From Bacteroidales bacterium (GTDB lineage Bacteria > Bacteroidota > Bacteroidia > Bacteroidales > F082), in contig JAUYGX010000010.1 in assembly GCA_030690365.1 (NCBI GenBank), positions 1 through 64,000 on the forward strand: DNA of 64,000 nt, read 5' to 3'. The position numbers and the translations under genes are program-made. Under the pieces are notes generated by a model, which ran no database searches, was not told the origin of the DNA, and saw only the letters and a program-made list of their open reading frames with translations. Shown one piece after another: positions 40,292-49,065 of this stretch; the stretch's first letter is position 1, and each line of letters opens with the position of its first letter.

Positions 40292-41407
40292 TTATTTGTT
40301 CAGTAATGCATCTACATAATTCCCAATGGCCAGTGAGGCAGTTAATCCTGGCGACTCCATGCCAATCAGGTTGACAAAACCAGGCAAGCCTCTTTCACTT
40401 TCTTCCCGGATATAGAAATCGCGCGGCGGACCTTCCTTTGTTTGTGTTTTTGGACGAATTCCGGCCATTTCAGGAATCAGGTCTTCTTCTTCCAAAAAGG
40501 GTAAAAACCGCCGTGTGGATTCAAAAAAAGCTTTTCGTCTTGAAGGAGTCAGGGTATAATCGTATTCGTTTGTATCCAGGTATTGCACATCCGGCCCAAG
40601 TTTAACGCCACCACCCATATCAATGGTAACATGGATTCCCAGCGCATCCTTGGAAGGTACGGGATACACCAGGCGGTTTAACAGCTTGTGCTTGGGCGGC
40701 TGGATTCTGAAATATTCTCCTTTACAAAAATGAATGGTTAAATCCTCATCGTTTACCCCAACCATGGACGCAATATTAAACGATTCGAGTCCGGCAGCAT
40801 TAATTACCTTTTTCGAGGTAAACGAAAATGGCTGACCATCAGCATCATTTAGGTCAATCTGATAACCTTCGGTCAGTTTTTTTATTCCGGTGACAACCGA
40901 ACTGTAGGCAAACTGAACGCCATTGTTGATGGAATTGGTTTCTAACCGTTTTAAATACCAATAGGAATCGATCACTCCGGTTGAAGGCGAAAACAACGCT
41001 TTTATAGCAAACAGGTTCGGTTCCATGGCTCTAACCTCTTCCTGCGTCATCCAATATAAATCGGTAACACCATTGTTCAGGGCCTTTTGTTCAACCTGTT
41101 CAAGCGCCGGGATTTCCTCTTCGGTGGTGGCCACAATAAGCTTTCCACACCGGTTATATGGCAGTTCGTACTGATCGCAGAAATCATATAAAAGATCCCT
41201 TCCATCCACGCAAAGCTTGGCTTTGAGACTGTTTTTTACATAATAAATCCCGGCGTGTATCACCTCACTGTTTCGGCTGCTGGTTTCCTGACCAAAGGTA
41301 GGATGTTTCTCCACCACAAACACCTGCGGAATGTGTTGTGATAGCTTTTCAGCGATGGCCAGACCAACCACTCCGGCACCAATAATGGTAATTTCTGCAT
41401 CGAACAT
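40292..41407 (-). CDS. FAD-dependent oxidoreductase, L-2-hydroxyglutarate dehydrogenase-like
   Basis: At 371 residues, this is a DAO-fold flavoprotein. EITIIGAGVVGLAIAEKL is the FAD dinucleotide motif at the N-terminus, VEKHPTFGQETSSRNSEVIHAGIYY matches the LhgO/L2HGDH signature, and IGMESPGLTASLAIG ends the FAD site. LhgO oxidises L-2-hydroxyglutarate to 2-oxoglutarate and feeds electrons to the membrane. That substrate is the best guess; close relatives act on other 2-hydroxy or amino acids. It is convergent with the radical SAM gene, 5 bases apart. Confidence 0.88.
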   Translation of the reverse strand: MFDAEITIIGAGVVGLAIAEKLSQHIPQVFVVEKHPTFGQETSSRNSEVIHAGIYYVKNSLKAKLCVDGRDLLYDFCDQYELPYNRCGKLIVATTEEEIPALEQVEQKALNNGVTDLYWMTQEEVRAMEPNLFAIKALFSPSTGVIDSYWYLKRLETNSINNGVQFAYSSVVTGIKKLTEGYQIDLNDADGQPFSFTSKKVINAAGLESFNIASMVGVNDEDLTIHFCKGEYFRIQPPKHKLLNRLVYPVPSKDALGIHVTIDMGGGVKLGPDVQYLDTNEYDYTLTPSRRKAFFESTRRFLPFLEEEDLIPEMAGIRPKTQTKEGPPRDFYIREESERGLPGFVNLIGMESPGLTASLAIGNYVDALLNK

Positions 41408-41657
41408 ATGACGAAGGAATGAATTTCAGATCACTTAATATTAACACAAAATGATGCCTGGCATACCAGGTTTCATTAACAAAAAGCAAAAGTAAGAAGA
41501 TTAAGATCAGAAATTACAATGAAAATCCGGAGCGACAGAATGCTAATATTACTTGTTTTATGCCTGTATCAGACAAAGGATTATTGCGCAGATTGTTTTT
41601 TACGTCGAAAGATTGTAGGTAAATCAGATACGAATGTCGTCCAATAAATTTAGCCTT

Positions 41658-42104
41658 TTACCCACGGATTTTATCCAGCAAGGTGTTAAGTTGCCGGGCT
41701 TCGTCCTCGGTAATGGTCTTAAGCAACTCATCCTGCTGCGATTCGCAATGATCCATTTTGGCCAATAAATCCAATCCATCCTGGGTAATAACAACATCCT
41801 TTAGTCGTCTGTCGGTGGCGCTTTCGGTGCGCTGAACCAAATTGCGCAGCACAAGCCGGTCTACCAGGCGGCTGACATCAGAGCTTTGGTCAAGCATACG
41901 TTCTTTTAAAAAACCAATACTTGATGGCTGACTTTTAAAACCTCTGAGTACCCTTAGGATATTATACTGTTGAATACTGAGTCCATGTTTCTTTACCACC
42001 TGAAGAAAACCGTGACTTAACTGATTGGTGGTATAGGTAAGGTTAATGATTGCTTTGTGAAATTCATTGCGAAACCTACCTTTAATTTCATCTTCAATCT
42101 TCAT
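41658..42104 (-). CDS. MarR-family transcriptional regulator
   Basis: The 148-residue winged-helix protein has the MarR layout: dimer helices at both ends, HGLSIQQYNILRVLRGF (helix-turn start), SSDVSRLVDRLVLRNLVQRTESATDRRLKDVVIT (recognition helix and wing with the conserved DRR). MarR proteins usually repress nearby genes and respond to small ligands. It follows the methyltransferase gene by 8 bases, and YceI lies just upstream, so one or both may be its targets; this is inferred from position only. Confidence 0.92.
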   Translation of the reverse strand: MKIEDEIKGRFRNEFHKAIINLTYTTNQLSHGFLQVVKKHGLSIQQYNILRVLRGFKSQPSSIGFLKERMLDQSSDVSRLVDRLVLRNLVQRTESATDRRLKDVVITQDGLDLLAKMDHCESQQDELLKTITEDEARQLNTLLDKIRG

Positions 42105-42112
42105 ATCCTATA

Positions 42113-42715
42113 CTATTTGCTTTTTCTGGCTACAAACCTGATTACCTGTGAAATACCCTGATGAAATTCACCCTCATTTAAAGTTACACCCAATTCTTGT
42201 ATGTTCAACTCCTGCATTTGGGGAGAAAAATCTTCCCAAATTTCATCTTTTGAAAACAACATTTCAATGTTTCGTGGGCCACCTGTATTCAATTCAAGCT
42301 GCTTTTTGGCAAATCCTTCAAAAATAACAAAACCTCCGGGCTTTAGTTTGCTCAACATCTTGCTGTGAAAAAGCTGTCGTTTTTCCGCTGGCAGGTGTAC
42401 AAAAACAAAAACGATGCAATCGAAATAATTTTTACGCAGTACCACATCTTCAGCATCATCAACAATATAATCGATTTTTACCTCATACAAATCGGCCAGC
42501 ATATCGGCCTTTATTTTGCCGTTTTCAGCGCTATCGAAGGCGGTAACATCCCACCCAAGAGTGGCAGCGAAAACCGCATTGCGGCCTTCACCCTCTCCCG
42601 GAAATAATATCTTTCCGGGTTTCAGGCGATTAATCTGCTCTTTATAAAATTTGTTGGGTTCAACACCATAAGCAAATTGTGCTGCTCCATATCGCTGATT
42701 CCAAAATGATTCCAT
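42113..42715 (-). CDS. Class I SAM-dependent methyltransferase
   Basis: The 200-residue protein starts FWNQRYGAAQFAYGVEPNKF, a TehB-like entrance, and contains the SAM-binding GEGEGRNAVFAATLGWDVTAFD (motif I followed by the acidic residue of motif II) and the later FDCIVFVFVHLPAEKRQLFH (motif IV region). Its substrate is unknown; relatives include tellurite-resistance TehB and thiol methyltransferases. It is co-transcribed with a downstream MarR regulator. Confidence 0.88.
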   Translation of the reverse strand: MESFWNQRYGAAQFAYGVEPNKFYKEQINRLKPGKILFPGEGEGRNAVFAATLGWDVTAFDSAENGKIKADMLADLYEVKIDYIVDDAEDVVLRKNYFDCIVFVFVHLPAEKRQLFHSKMLSKLKPGGFVIFEGFAKKQLELNTGGPRNIEMLFSKDEIWEDFSPQMQELNIQELGVTLNEGEFHQGISQVIRFVARKSK

Positions 42716-42740
42716 TTAAGGTGATTGATTTTTATAAACC

Positions 42741-42775
42741 AGCCCGTTTTCGCAACATAGTTGCGAAAACGGGCT
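42741..42775. terminator. Long perfect hairpin between yceI-like gene and methyltransferase
   Basis: AGCCCGTTTTCGCAAC (42741-42756) pairs perfectly with GTTGCGAAAACGGGCT (42760-42775) around a 3-base loop, a 16-bp stem. The minus strand after it reads GGTTTATAAAAATC, not a full T-run. It sits 82 bases past the YceI stop and 25 bases before the methyltransferase ATG, so it may act as terminator or leader structure. Confidence 0.55.
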
Positions 42776-42857
42776 GCAATAGTTTTAAAGATTTGCATGG
42801 GTTCCATCGCAAAACGGTTTCTTTGAGGCAATTTTTGGCGATTCCATGTTCAATCTT

Positions 42858-43445
42858 TTATTTCATTTTTAATAACTCCACCCTGGCGGTAATGGTCACT
42901 TCTTCGCCTACCACCAATCCACCTGTTTCAAGTGCATTGTTCCAGGTAAGGCCATAATCCTTGCGATCTAACTTTCCGGTAAGTTTAAAACCGGCTTTTG
43001 TATTTCCCCACGGATCCACAACCGTTCCGCCATATTTAGCATCAAGTGTAACTAATTTGGTTACTCCATGCATGGTAAGATTTCCCGATAAGGAATAAAC
43101 ATTGCCGGATTTTTTAGTAAACGAGGTGCTTAAAAAAGTAATCTGCGGGTACTTGTCAGCATCAAAAAAATCGGCTCCCCTGAGATGATCGTCGCGGTCG
43201 CTGTTTTCGGTATTAATGCTTTTTACCTCAATGGAAAATTCGATGTTAGCATTTGTAAAATCTTCATTATCTGAAGCTATAGTTCCCGCAAAATCGGTAA
43301 ACTTACCTGTAACTTCAGAAATTACCATGTGGTCGATACTGAATTCAACGGAGGTGTGCGCTTTGTCGATCTCCCAATTTGTTGTTTGCGACTTCAGACT
43401 AACAAAAGCCAAAAGGCTTATTAATAGTATTCCAGTTTTTTTCAT
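42858..43445 (-). CDS. YceI-family lipid-binding-like periplasmic protein
   Basis: The start at 43445 gives 195 residues with a signal peptide (MKKTGILLISLLAFVSLKSQ). The YceI lipocalin-like barrel is clear: NWEIDKAHTSVEFSIDHMVI near the N-terminus, DDHLRGADFFDADKYPQITF, and DRKDYGLTWNNALETGGLVVG before the end. YceI proteins bind polyprenoid lipids; the physiological role is uncertain. It is expressed from its own upstream region. Confidence 0.94.
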   Translation of the reverse strand: MKKTGILLISLLAFVSLKSQTTNWEIDKAHTSVEFSIDHMVISEVTGKFTDFAGTIASDNEDFTNANIEFSIEVKSINTENSDRDDHLRGADFFDADKYPQITFLSTSFTKKSGNVYSLSGNLTMHGVTKLVTLDAKYGGTVVDPWGNTKAGFKLTGKLDRKDYGLTWNNALETGGLVVGEEVTITARVELLKMK

Positions 43446-43564
43446 TGTATAAATATTAGATTTTTTAGTTAACAAGGTGCAAATGTAAGTACAACCATTA
43501 TATGTTGCAACACATTTTTAGTTAAATTTATGTTAATCGTTTTAAGTATTTCATTATATGATGT

Positions 43565-44080
43565 TTAGTGTTTTTTTCGTGTGGTTGTGAGCAGAACGAT
43601 AATCATCACCAAAAAAATGGTTAGCAAACTGCTGAAAAATGCCCTTGAAAGGGTAAACAGGAAATGGTGAAAATTAAATACTTCCAATAAGGATAACGCC
43701 AGTTGATGAATAAAAACCAACACCAGGGTATACCTGAAAAAACCGCTTACTCCCAGTTTGTTTAATCCGGGCGATTCACCCGGGCCAAACTCCAGGTTGC
43801 CAAATAATAACCGGATAATTCCGGGACGCATAAAAGCCAAAAGCACCGTAGAGCCGGCATGCAACCCGGCCGTATTGGTAAAAAGATCCACCGAAAGACC
43901 TGTAATAAAACCCAGCAAAAGCAACAAACTGGAGTTGATGTTGTTGGGCAAAAGCAGAATAAACAAAATGTAAATGGAAGGATTTAGATAACCGCCAAGA
44001 TTCATGTGATTGAATACCAGTACCTGTAGCAGGATGAGTATGACAAACCGAAAGATATTTCTAAGTAATAATCCTGGCAT
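43565..44080 (-). CDS. mreD: Rod shape-determining protein MreD
   Basis: A small integral membrane protein of 171 residues with five or six hydrophobic helices (IFRFVILILLQVLVFNHMNL, FLTIFLVMIIVLLTTTRKKH and others), in the standard place after mreC. The ATG at 44080 shares one base with the mreC stop (TGATG). MreD links MreC and PBP2/RodA to the elongasome. The pbp2 and rodA genes that often follow are absent here; a YceI gene comes next. Confidence 0.9.
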   Translation of the reverse strand: MPGLLLRNIFRFVILILLQVLVFNHMNLGGYLNPSIYILFILLLPNNINSSLLLLLGFITGLSVDLFTNTAGLHAGSTVLLAFMRPGIIRLLFGNLEFGPGESPGLNKLGVSGFFRYTLVLVFIHQLALSLLEVFNFHHFLFTLSRAFFSSLLTIFLVMIIVLLTTTRKKH

Positions 44081-44892
44081 CACTCACTAATTTTAATTAA
44101 CAACGAATCCTGCTCGGCTGCCATTTGGTTTTTGATCAGGTAAACATGGCGTAAGCTGTTAAAATCGGTAGAAAATTCCAGAATCGCAGTACTTAAAAGA
44201 CCCCCGGTATTTCGCTCATGACTTGTTACCACTCCAATCAAAAGGTCTTTTGGAAAAATTAATGAGTTTCCACTCGTCACTATACTGTCGCCTGGTTGAA
44301 GTTGAATTTGTGATGGAATGTCGATAATGGTACCCAAAAGATAATCTGTCTGGTCCCAAACCACATTAATCAATTGATAATTACTTTTAATTCTGCCGCT
44401 AATCTTCATGTTTTGATGCAACATAGACATAATCACCGAATAGTGCTCCGAAACTCCAATTACAATCCCAACAATGCCCATTGATGAAATGGCTCCCATT
44501 TCCTTTTCAACTCCATCTTTTTCGCCTTTGTTGACCATAATCAGGTTATTTGGATTGGAAACGGTACTGCTGACCACCATGGCCGGAATATAGGTATACA
44601 GACTATCAGGATGAACGGACAACGAATCGATGTTTTCAGTTGCAAGCGGAACCAGGGACCTTAAACGTGCGTTTTCAACCACCAATTTATCATTTTCCTG
44701 TTGCAAACCAAAATAATTGGTGATGCCTGAATAGCTGGAGAAAATCGATCCTGAAAAATCGTTAACAAAGTTAAACTTCAGTGTACGCTGATACGAAAAG
44801 CTATTGCTCAACAACAAAACAGATACAATTTCGAGAATGATAAATAGTGTGAAAAACTGGTTACGCCATAAAAACTGAAACAGGTTTCGCAT
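44080..44892 (-). CDS. mreC: Rod shape-determining protein MreC
   Basis: The 270-residue protein has one N-terminal transmembrane helix (FFTLFIILEIVSVLLLS), a coiled coil (LQQENDKLVVENARLRSLV, about 62-82) and the beta domain seen in MreC (VNKGEKDGVEKEMGAISSMGIVGIV, GDSIVTSGNSLIFPKDLLIG). MreC connects MreB filaments to cell-wall synthases in the periplasm. It is 20 bases downstream of mreB. Confidence 0.94.
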   Translation of the reverse strand: MRNLFQFLWRNQFFTLFIILEIVSVLLLSNSFSYQRTLKFNFVNDFSGSIFSSYSGITNYFGLQQENDKLVVENARLRSLVPLATENIDSLSVHPDSLYTYIPAMVVSSTVSNPNNLIMVNKGEKDGVEKEMGAISSMGIVGIVIGVSEHYSVIMSMLHQNMKISGRIKSNYQLINVVWDQTDYLLGTIIDIPSQIQLQPGDSIVTSGNSLIFPKDLLIGVVTSHERNTGGLLSTAILEFSTDFNSLRHVYLIKNQMAAEQDSLLIKISE

Positions 44893-44912
44893 TAGGGTTC
44901 AAATTGAGAATA

Positions 44913-45935
44913 CTAACGGATGAGGAAAGTAAATTTATCAAAGTTTTTAAGTGCAATACCGGTACCTCTGGCTACTGCCCGCAGTGGATCTTCGGCCACG
45001 TGAACGCTGAGTTTGGTTTTGTGGTGAATTCTTTTGTCCAATCCACGCAACATCGAACCACCTCCGGCCAGGTAGATTCCTGTACGGAAAATATCGGCAG
45101 AAAGTTCGGGGGGTGTTTTTTCGAGGGCATTCAGCACAGCGGCTTCAATCTTTGAAATGGACTTATCCAGACAACTGGCAATTTCCTTATAATTTACGAT
45201 GACTTCTTTGGGAATACCTGTAAGCATATCTCTTCCGTGAACAGCATAGTCGTCAGGTGGATTATCCAGTTCGGTAATGGCGGCGCCCACTTCAATTTTG
45301 ATGCGCTCGGCAGTCCGCTCTCCGATGGTAATATTGTGTTGCTTACGCATATATTCTTCGATGTCGGCGTTGAAATCATCGCCGGCGATGCGGATAGAGG
45401 TGTTGTTTACAATTCCACCCAGCGCAATTACTGCAATTTCGCTGGTTCCTCCACCAATATCGATAATCATGTTACCGGTGGGTTCAAGCACATCGATACC
45501 AATACCGATCGCGGCTGCCATGGGCTCGTGAATCAACCTGATTTCTTTGGCCCCGGCCTGTTCAGCCGAATCTTTTACTGCCCGTTCTTCCACTTCAGTG
45601 ATTCCCGAAGGAATACAAATAACCATTCGCAACGCGGTAGGGAAAAGGGATTTTTTCATGCCAATCATTTTGATCAACTCCCTGATCATATATTCTGCAC
45701 TTTGAAAATCGGCAATCACACCATCACGAAGCGGACGAATTGTTTTGATATTCTCGTGCGTTTTACCATGCATCATCATGGCTTTTTTTCCAACCGCGAT
45801 AATTTTGCCGGTATTTCTCTCTATGGCAACAATCGAAGGCTCATCAACAATCACTTTATCGTTGTATATAATAATGGTGTTGGCGGTGCCAAGGTCGATG
45901 GCTATTTCCTTTGTCAGAAATGAAAAAAATCCCAT
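44913..45935 (-). CDS. mreB: Rod shape-determining protein MreB (actin-like)
   Basis: The 340-residue actin homologue shows IDLGTANTIIIYNDK (phosphate 1), MIDIGGGTSEIAVIALGG (phosphate 2) and YLAGGGSMLRGLDKRI (adenosine motif). The membrane-associated filament guides lateral wall synthesis and keeps rod shape. It is 23 bases after purH in the same direction, so shape and purine genes share an operon. Confidence 0.97.
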   Translation of the reverse strand: MGFFSFLTKEIAIDLGTANTIIIYNDKVIVDEPSIVAIERNTGKIIAVGKKAMMMHGKTHENIKTIRPLRDGVIADFQSAEYMIRELIKMIGMKKSLFPTALRMVICIPSGITEVEERAVKDSAEQAGAKEIRLIHEPMAAAIGIGIDVLEPTGNMIIDIGGGTSEIAVIALGGIVNNTSIRIAGDDFNADIEEYMRKQHNITIGERTAERIKIEVGAAITELDNPPDDYAVHGRDMLTGIPKEVIVNYKEIASCLDKSISKIEAAVLNALEKTPPELSADIFRTGIYLAGGGSMLRGLDKRIHHKTKLSVHVAEDPLRAVARGTGIALKNFDKFTFLIR

Positions 45936-45958
45936 ATGTGTATTTTTAGTAGTTCGGT

Positions 45959-47473
45959 TTAATGTTTAAAATGTCGGATTCCGGTGGTTACCATGGCCAT
46001 GTTGTGGGCATTGCAATAGTCAACCGAATCCTGATCGCGCATACTTCCTCCTGGTTGAATTACGGCTTTTATCCCTGCTTTATCAGCGATTTCAACAGAA
46101 TCGGCAAAGGGAAAAAATGCATCCGAAGCCATAACTGCTCCTTCAAGAGGCAGCTCAAAGGTACGCGCTTTTTCAATAGCTTGCTTCAATGCATCCACTC
46201 TTGATGTTTGTCCGGTTCCTGACCCAACCAATTGTTTATTGTAGGCCAAAACAATGGTGTTCGATTTGGTGTGTTTTACAATTTTGTTAGCAAATATCAG
46301 ATCCTCAATTTGTTTAACCGAAGGTTCGGCATTGGTAACAGGCGTTAAATCGGCCGGAATTTCTGTAATCAAATCTTTCTCCTGTACAATAACGCCATTT
46401 AACAACGATTTGTATTGCATGGCAGGCAATTGTACAGGTTTTAATTTCAGGATAATTCTGTTTTTCTTTGTTTCTAGTATTTCCAGGGCTTTCAAATCAA
46501 AGCCGGGAGCCACAATTATCTCGAAAAAGATCTTGTTGATTTCAACGGCCGTAGCTTCATCAACAATTCTGTTGGTCACCAAAACACCACCAAAGGCTGA
46601 AAGGGGATCGCCTGCCAGTGCATCGTTCCACGCATCCGTAAGATTTTCGCGCGAAGCCAGTCCACAGGCATTGTTGTGTTTAATTACGGCAAAAGTGGTT
46701 TCCTCAAAATCGTTGATGAGGTTTATGGCTGCGTCCAGATCGAGCAGGTTGTTGTAAGAAATAGCTTTACCATGGATTTGCTCGAAAATATCTTCCAGTT
46801 TTCCAAAGAAACTCCCTTTTTGATGTGGGTTTTCGCCATATCTGAGCGAATGCATCCGGGTTTGGCTTACTTTAAAAGCATCTACCCTACCCTTGTTCAT
46901 CCAGCTAAAAATGGCTGTATCGTAATGCGAGCTCACATTAAACGCCTGAACGGCAAAATAGCTGCGGTCGTCGCGGCCCGAATATCCGTTTTTGTCTTCA
47001 ATCAACTGGAGCAATTCGGGATAATACGATGATGATGGAATAACAAGTACTTCGTTGAAATTTTTAGCGGCTGCCCGGATAAGCGAAATCCCTCCAATAT
47101 CTATTTTTTCAATGATCTCGGCTTCATTCTGGGTAGATTTTACTGTTTCCCCGAAAGGGTACAAATCTACCACAACCAAATCGATGGGTGGAATATGGTA
47201 TTCCTCAAGCTGGTGCTGGTCGTTCATATTGTCGAGCCGGGCCAAAATACCCCCCATAATAGCCGGATGCAGGGTTTTTACTCGTCCGCCCAAAATAGAT
47301 GGAAAACCGGTGAGCGACTCAACTGTCTCGGCCTGAAATCCATTCTGAACGATAAAATCATAGGTTCCTCCGGTACTTAATATCCTGACATTTAATTTGC
47401 TTAAGGTTTCCAGCACGGGCAAAAGGCCGTCTTTATAATAAACACTGATAAGTGCAGTTTTAATTTTTTTCAA
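45959..47473 (-). CDS. purH: Bifunctional AICAR formyltransferase / IMP cyclohydrolase
   Basis: Catalyses the last two steps of de novo purine synthesis (AICAR to FAICAR to IMP). The 504-residue product has the MGS-like cyclohydrolase domain (about 1-190: LISVYYKDGLLPVLETLSKLNVRILSTGGT, GRVKTLHPAIMGGILAR) and the formyltransferase domain with LRYGENPHQKGSF, KHNNACGLA and the C-terminal AVIQPGGSMRD. The start codon is TTG (47473); no in-frame ATG lies between it and an upstream stop. First gene of purH-mreBCD. Confidence 0.96.
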   Translation of the reverse strand: MKKIKTALISVYYKDGLLPVLETLSKLNVRILSTGGTYDFIVQNGFQAETVESLTGFPSILGGRVKTLHPAIMGGILARLDNMNDQHQLEEYHIPPIDLVVVDLYPFGETVKSTQNEAEIIEKIDIGGISLIRAAAKNFNEVLVIPSSSYYPELLQLIEDKNGYSGRDDRSYFAVQAFNVSSHYDTAIFSWMNKGRVDAFKVSQTRMHSLRYGENPHQKGSFFGKLEDIFEQIHGKAISYNNLLDLDAAINLINDFEETTFAVIKHNNACGLASRENLTDAWNDALAGDPLSAFGGVLVTNRIVDEATAVEINKIFFEIIVAPGFDLKALEILETKKNRIILKLKPVQLPAMQYKSLLNGVIVQEKDLITEIPADLTPVTNAEPSVKQIEDLIFANKIVKHTKSNTIVLAYNKQLVGSGTGQTSRVDALKQAIEKARTFELPLEGAVMASDAFFPFADSVEIADKAGIKAVIQPGGSMRDQDSVDYCNAHNMAMVTTGIRHFKH

Positions 47474-47633
47474 GGCAATGGTTCTGATTAATTATCGATA
47501 AATTTGGTTAGATGCGTTTACTGATTTGCAAAATAACATGAATTAATTAAAACTTATTATACTTTTACCTACTATTTTAATCGAAATTTGACATTTAATA
47601 TTTTTCGAAAATAATTGCTCAAATCCATTAAAA

Positions 47634-48875
47634 ATGATCCTCTTCAAACTGATATACGAGAGCTTTTTGTTCGCCATTAATGCGCTGGTGGTTAATAAGG
47701 TCAGGACCTTGTTGTCGCTTTTGGGTATTACCATTGGGATTTTTTCCATTATTTCGGTTTTTACTGTTTTCGACAGCCTTGAATATGCCATTAAAAGCGA
47801 AATCAACTCCCTGGGCAACAATGTTCTATTTATTCAAAAGTGGCCCTGGGCCATGGGTAAAGACTATCCCTGGTGGAAATATTACCAGCGCCCGGAAGCC
47901 AGGATGAGTGAGATGGATGAGCTGATGAAACGAAGCAACACGGTGGAAGCAGCCGCTTTTATGGTAAGCGTTTCACGCAATGCCTACCACAATAACAACA
48001 GCATGGAGAATGTACCTGTTGTAGCCGTTTCGCAGGATTACGTAAAAGTAATGCCTTTCGATTTGCAAGAAGGACGCTACTTTACATCCATCGAATCGCA
48101 TGGAGGTAAAAATATTGCCATCATCGGTTCCGATGTGGCTAAAAACCTGTATCAGAGTCTTGATCCGGTGGGGCAAACCATCAAGGTGTTTGGCAGAAAG
48201 CTAAATGTAATCGGCGTCATAAAAAAGCAGGGCGAAGATGTGTTTGGAAACTCCAAAGACAACTGGATTATTATCCCCATCAACTATGCACGTAATCTAT
48301 TGGATTTAAATAATATAGGAACCACTATTGTGGTCATGGCCAAACCAGGTATTTCCAATGAGCAAATGATGGACGAATTAACCGGAATCATGCGTTCGAT
48401 CCGCAAACTGGCCCCCGCCGCCGATGATAATTTTGCCCTAAACGAAACCGATATCATCAGCAAAGGGTTCGATCAGCTATTTTCGGTAATCGCTATGGTT
48501 GGATGGTTCATAGGAGGATTTTCACTTTTGGTTGGCGGGTTTGGCATCGCCAATATCATGTTTGTGAGTGTGAAAGAACGAACCAATCAGATTGGTATCC
48601 AAAAAAGCCTGGGAGCCAAGAATTATTTCATTTTGCTTCAGTTTTTGTTCGAATCCGTCTTTCTTTCACTTATGGGAGGCATTGTCGGATTGTTGATCGT
48701 ATTTATTCTCACCATCGTGGTATCATCGGTATTTAGTTTCACACTAAATTTAACTTTTGCTAACATCATGCTGGGAGTTGTGGTATCGGCATTAATCGGG
48801 CTTATTTCAGGATTTGTACCTGCCTGGACAGCTTCGCGGCTCAATCCGGTGGATGCCATGCGCTCAAATTTCTAA
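47634..48875 (+). CDS. ABC transporter permease, MacB/FtsX type
   Basis: The 413-residue membrane protein has the MacB permease layout: one N-terminal helix (RTLLSLLGITIGIFSIISVFTVF), a large periplasmic domain (about 45-280) and three C-terminal helices (FIGGFSLLVGGFGIANIMFVSVKERTNQIGIQKSLGA, IVGLLIVFILTIVVSS, SALIGLISGFVPAW), ending with the typical ASRLNPVDAMR. Such proteins move substrates mechanically from periplasm to outside, or extract lipoproteins (LolCDE). No ATPase subunit lies next to it, so its partner must be elsewhere. Confidence 0.92.
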   Translation: MILFKLIYESFLFAINALVVNKVRTLLSLLGITIGIFSIISVFTVFDSLEYAIKSEINSLGNNVLFIQKWPWAMGKDYPWWKYYQRPEARMSEMDELMKRSNTVEAAAFMVSVSRNAYHNNNSMENVPVVAVSQDYVKVMPFDLQEGRYFTSIESHGGKNIAIIGSDVAKNLYQSLDPVGQTIKVFGRKLNVIGVIKKQGEDVFGNSKDNWIIIPINYARNLLDLNNIGTTIVVMAKPGISNEQMMDELTGIMRSIRKLAPAADDNFALNETDIISKGFDQLFSVIAMVGWFIGGFSLLVGGFGIANIMFVSVKERTNQIGIQKSLGAKNYFILLQFLFESVFLSLMGGIVGLLIVFILTIVVSSVFSFTLNLTFANIMLGVVVSALIGLISGFVPAWTASRLNPVDAMRSNF

Positions 48876-49065
48876 ACTTGACTATATTATTGGTTGTAAT
48901 TGATTTAACATTTTGATTATAACCTTCCGTAATAAATCCATCCAAATTAAATAATTGATTCTGTAGGAGTTAATCCTGATTTAAAAATCAAAAACAAGAA
49001 AGGTTTTTTTTGATTGCCAAAACTGTGCAATATTTGGTTACCTTTACCCTCAAAGAAGTGAGCCA

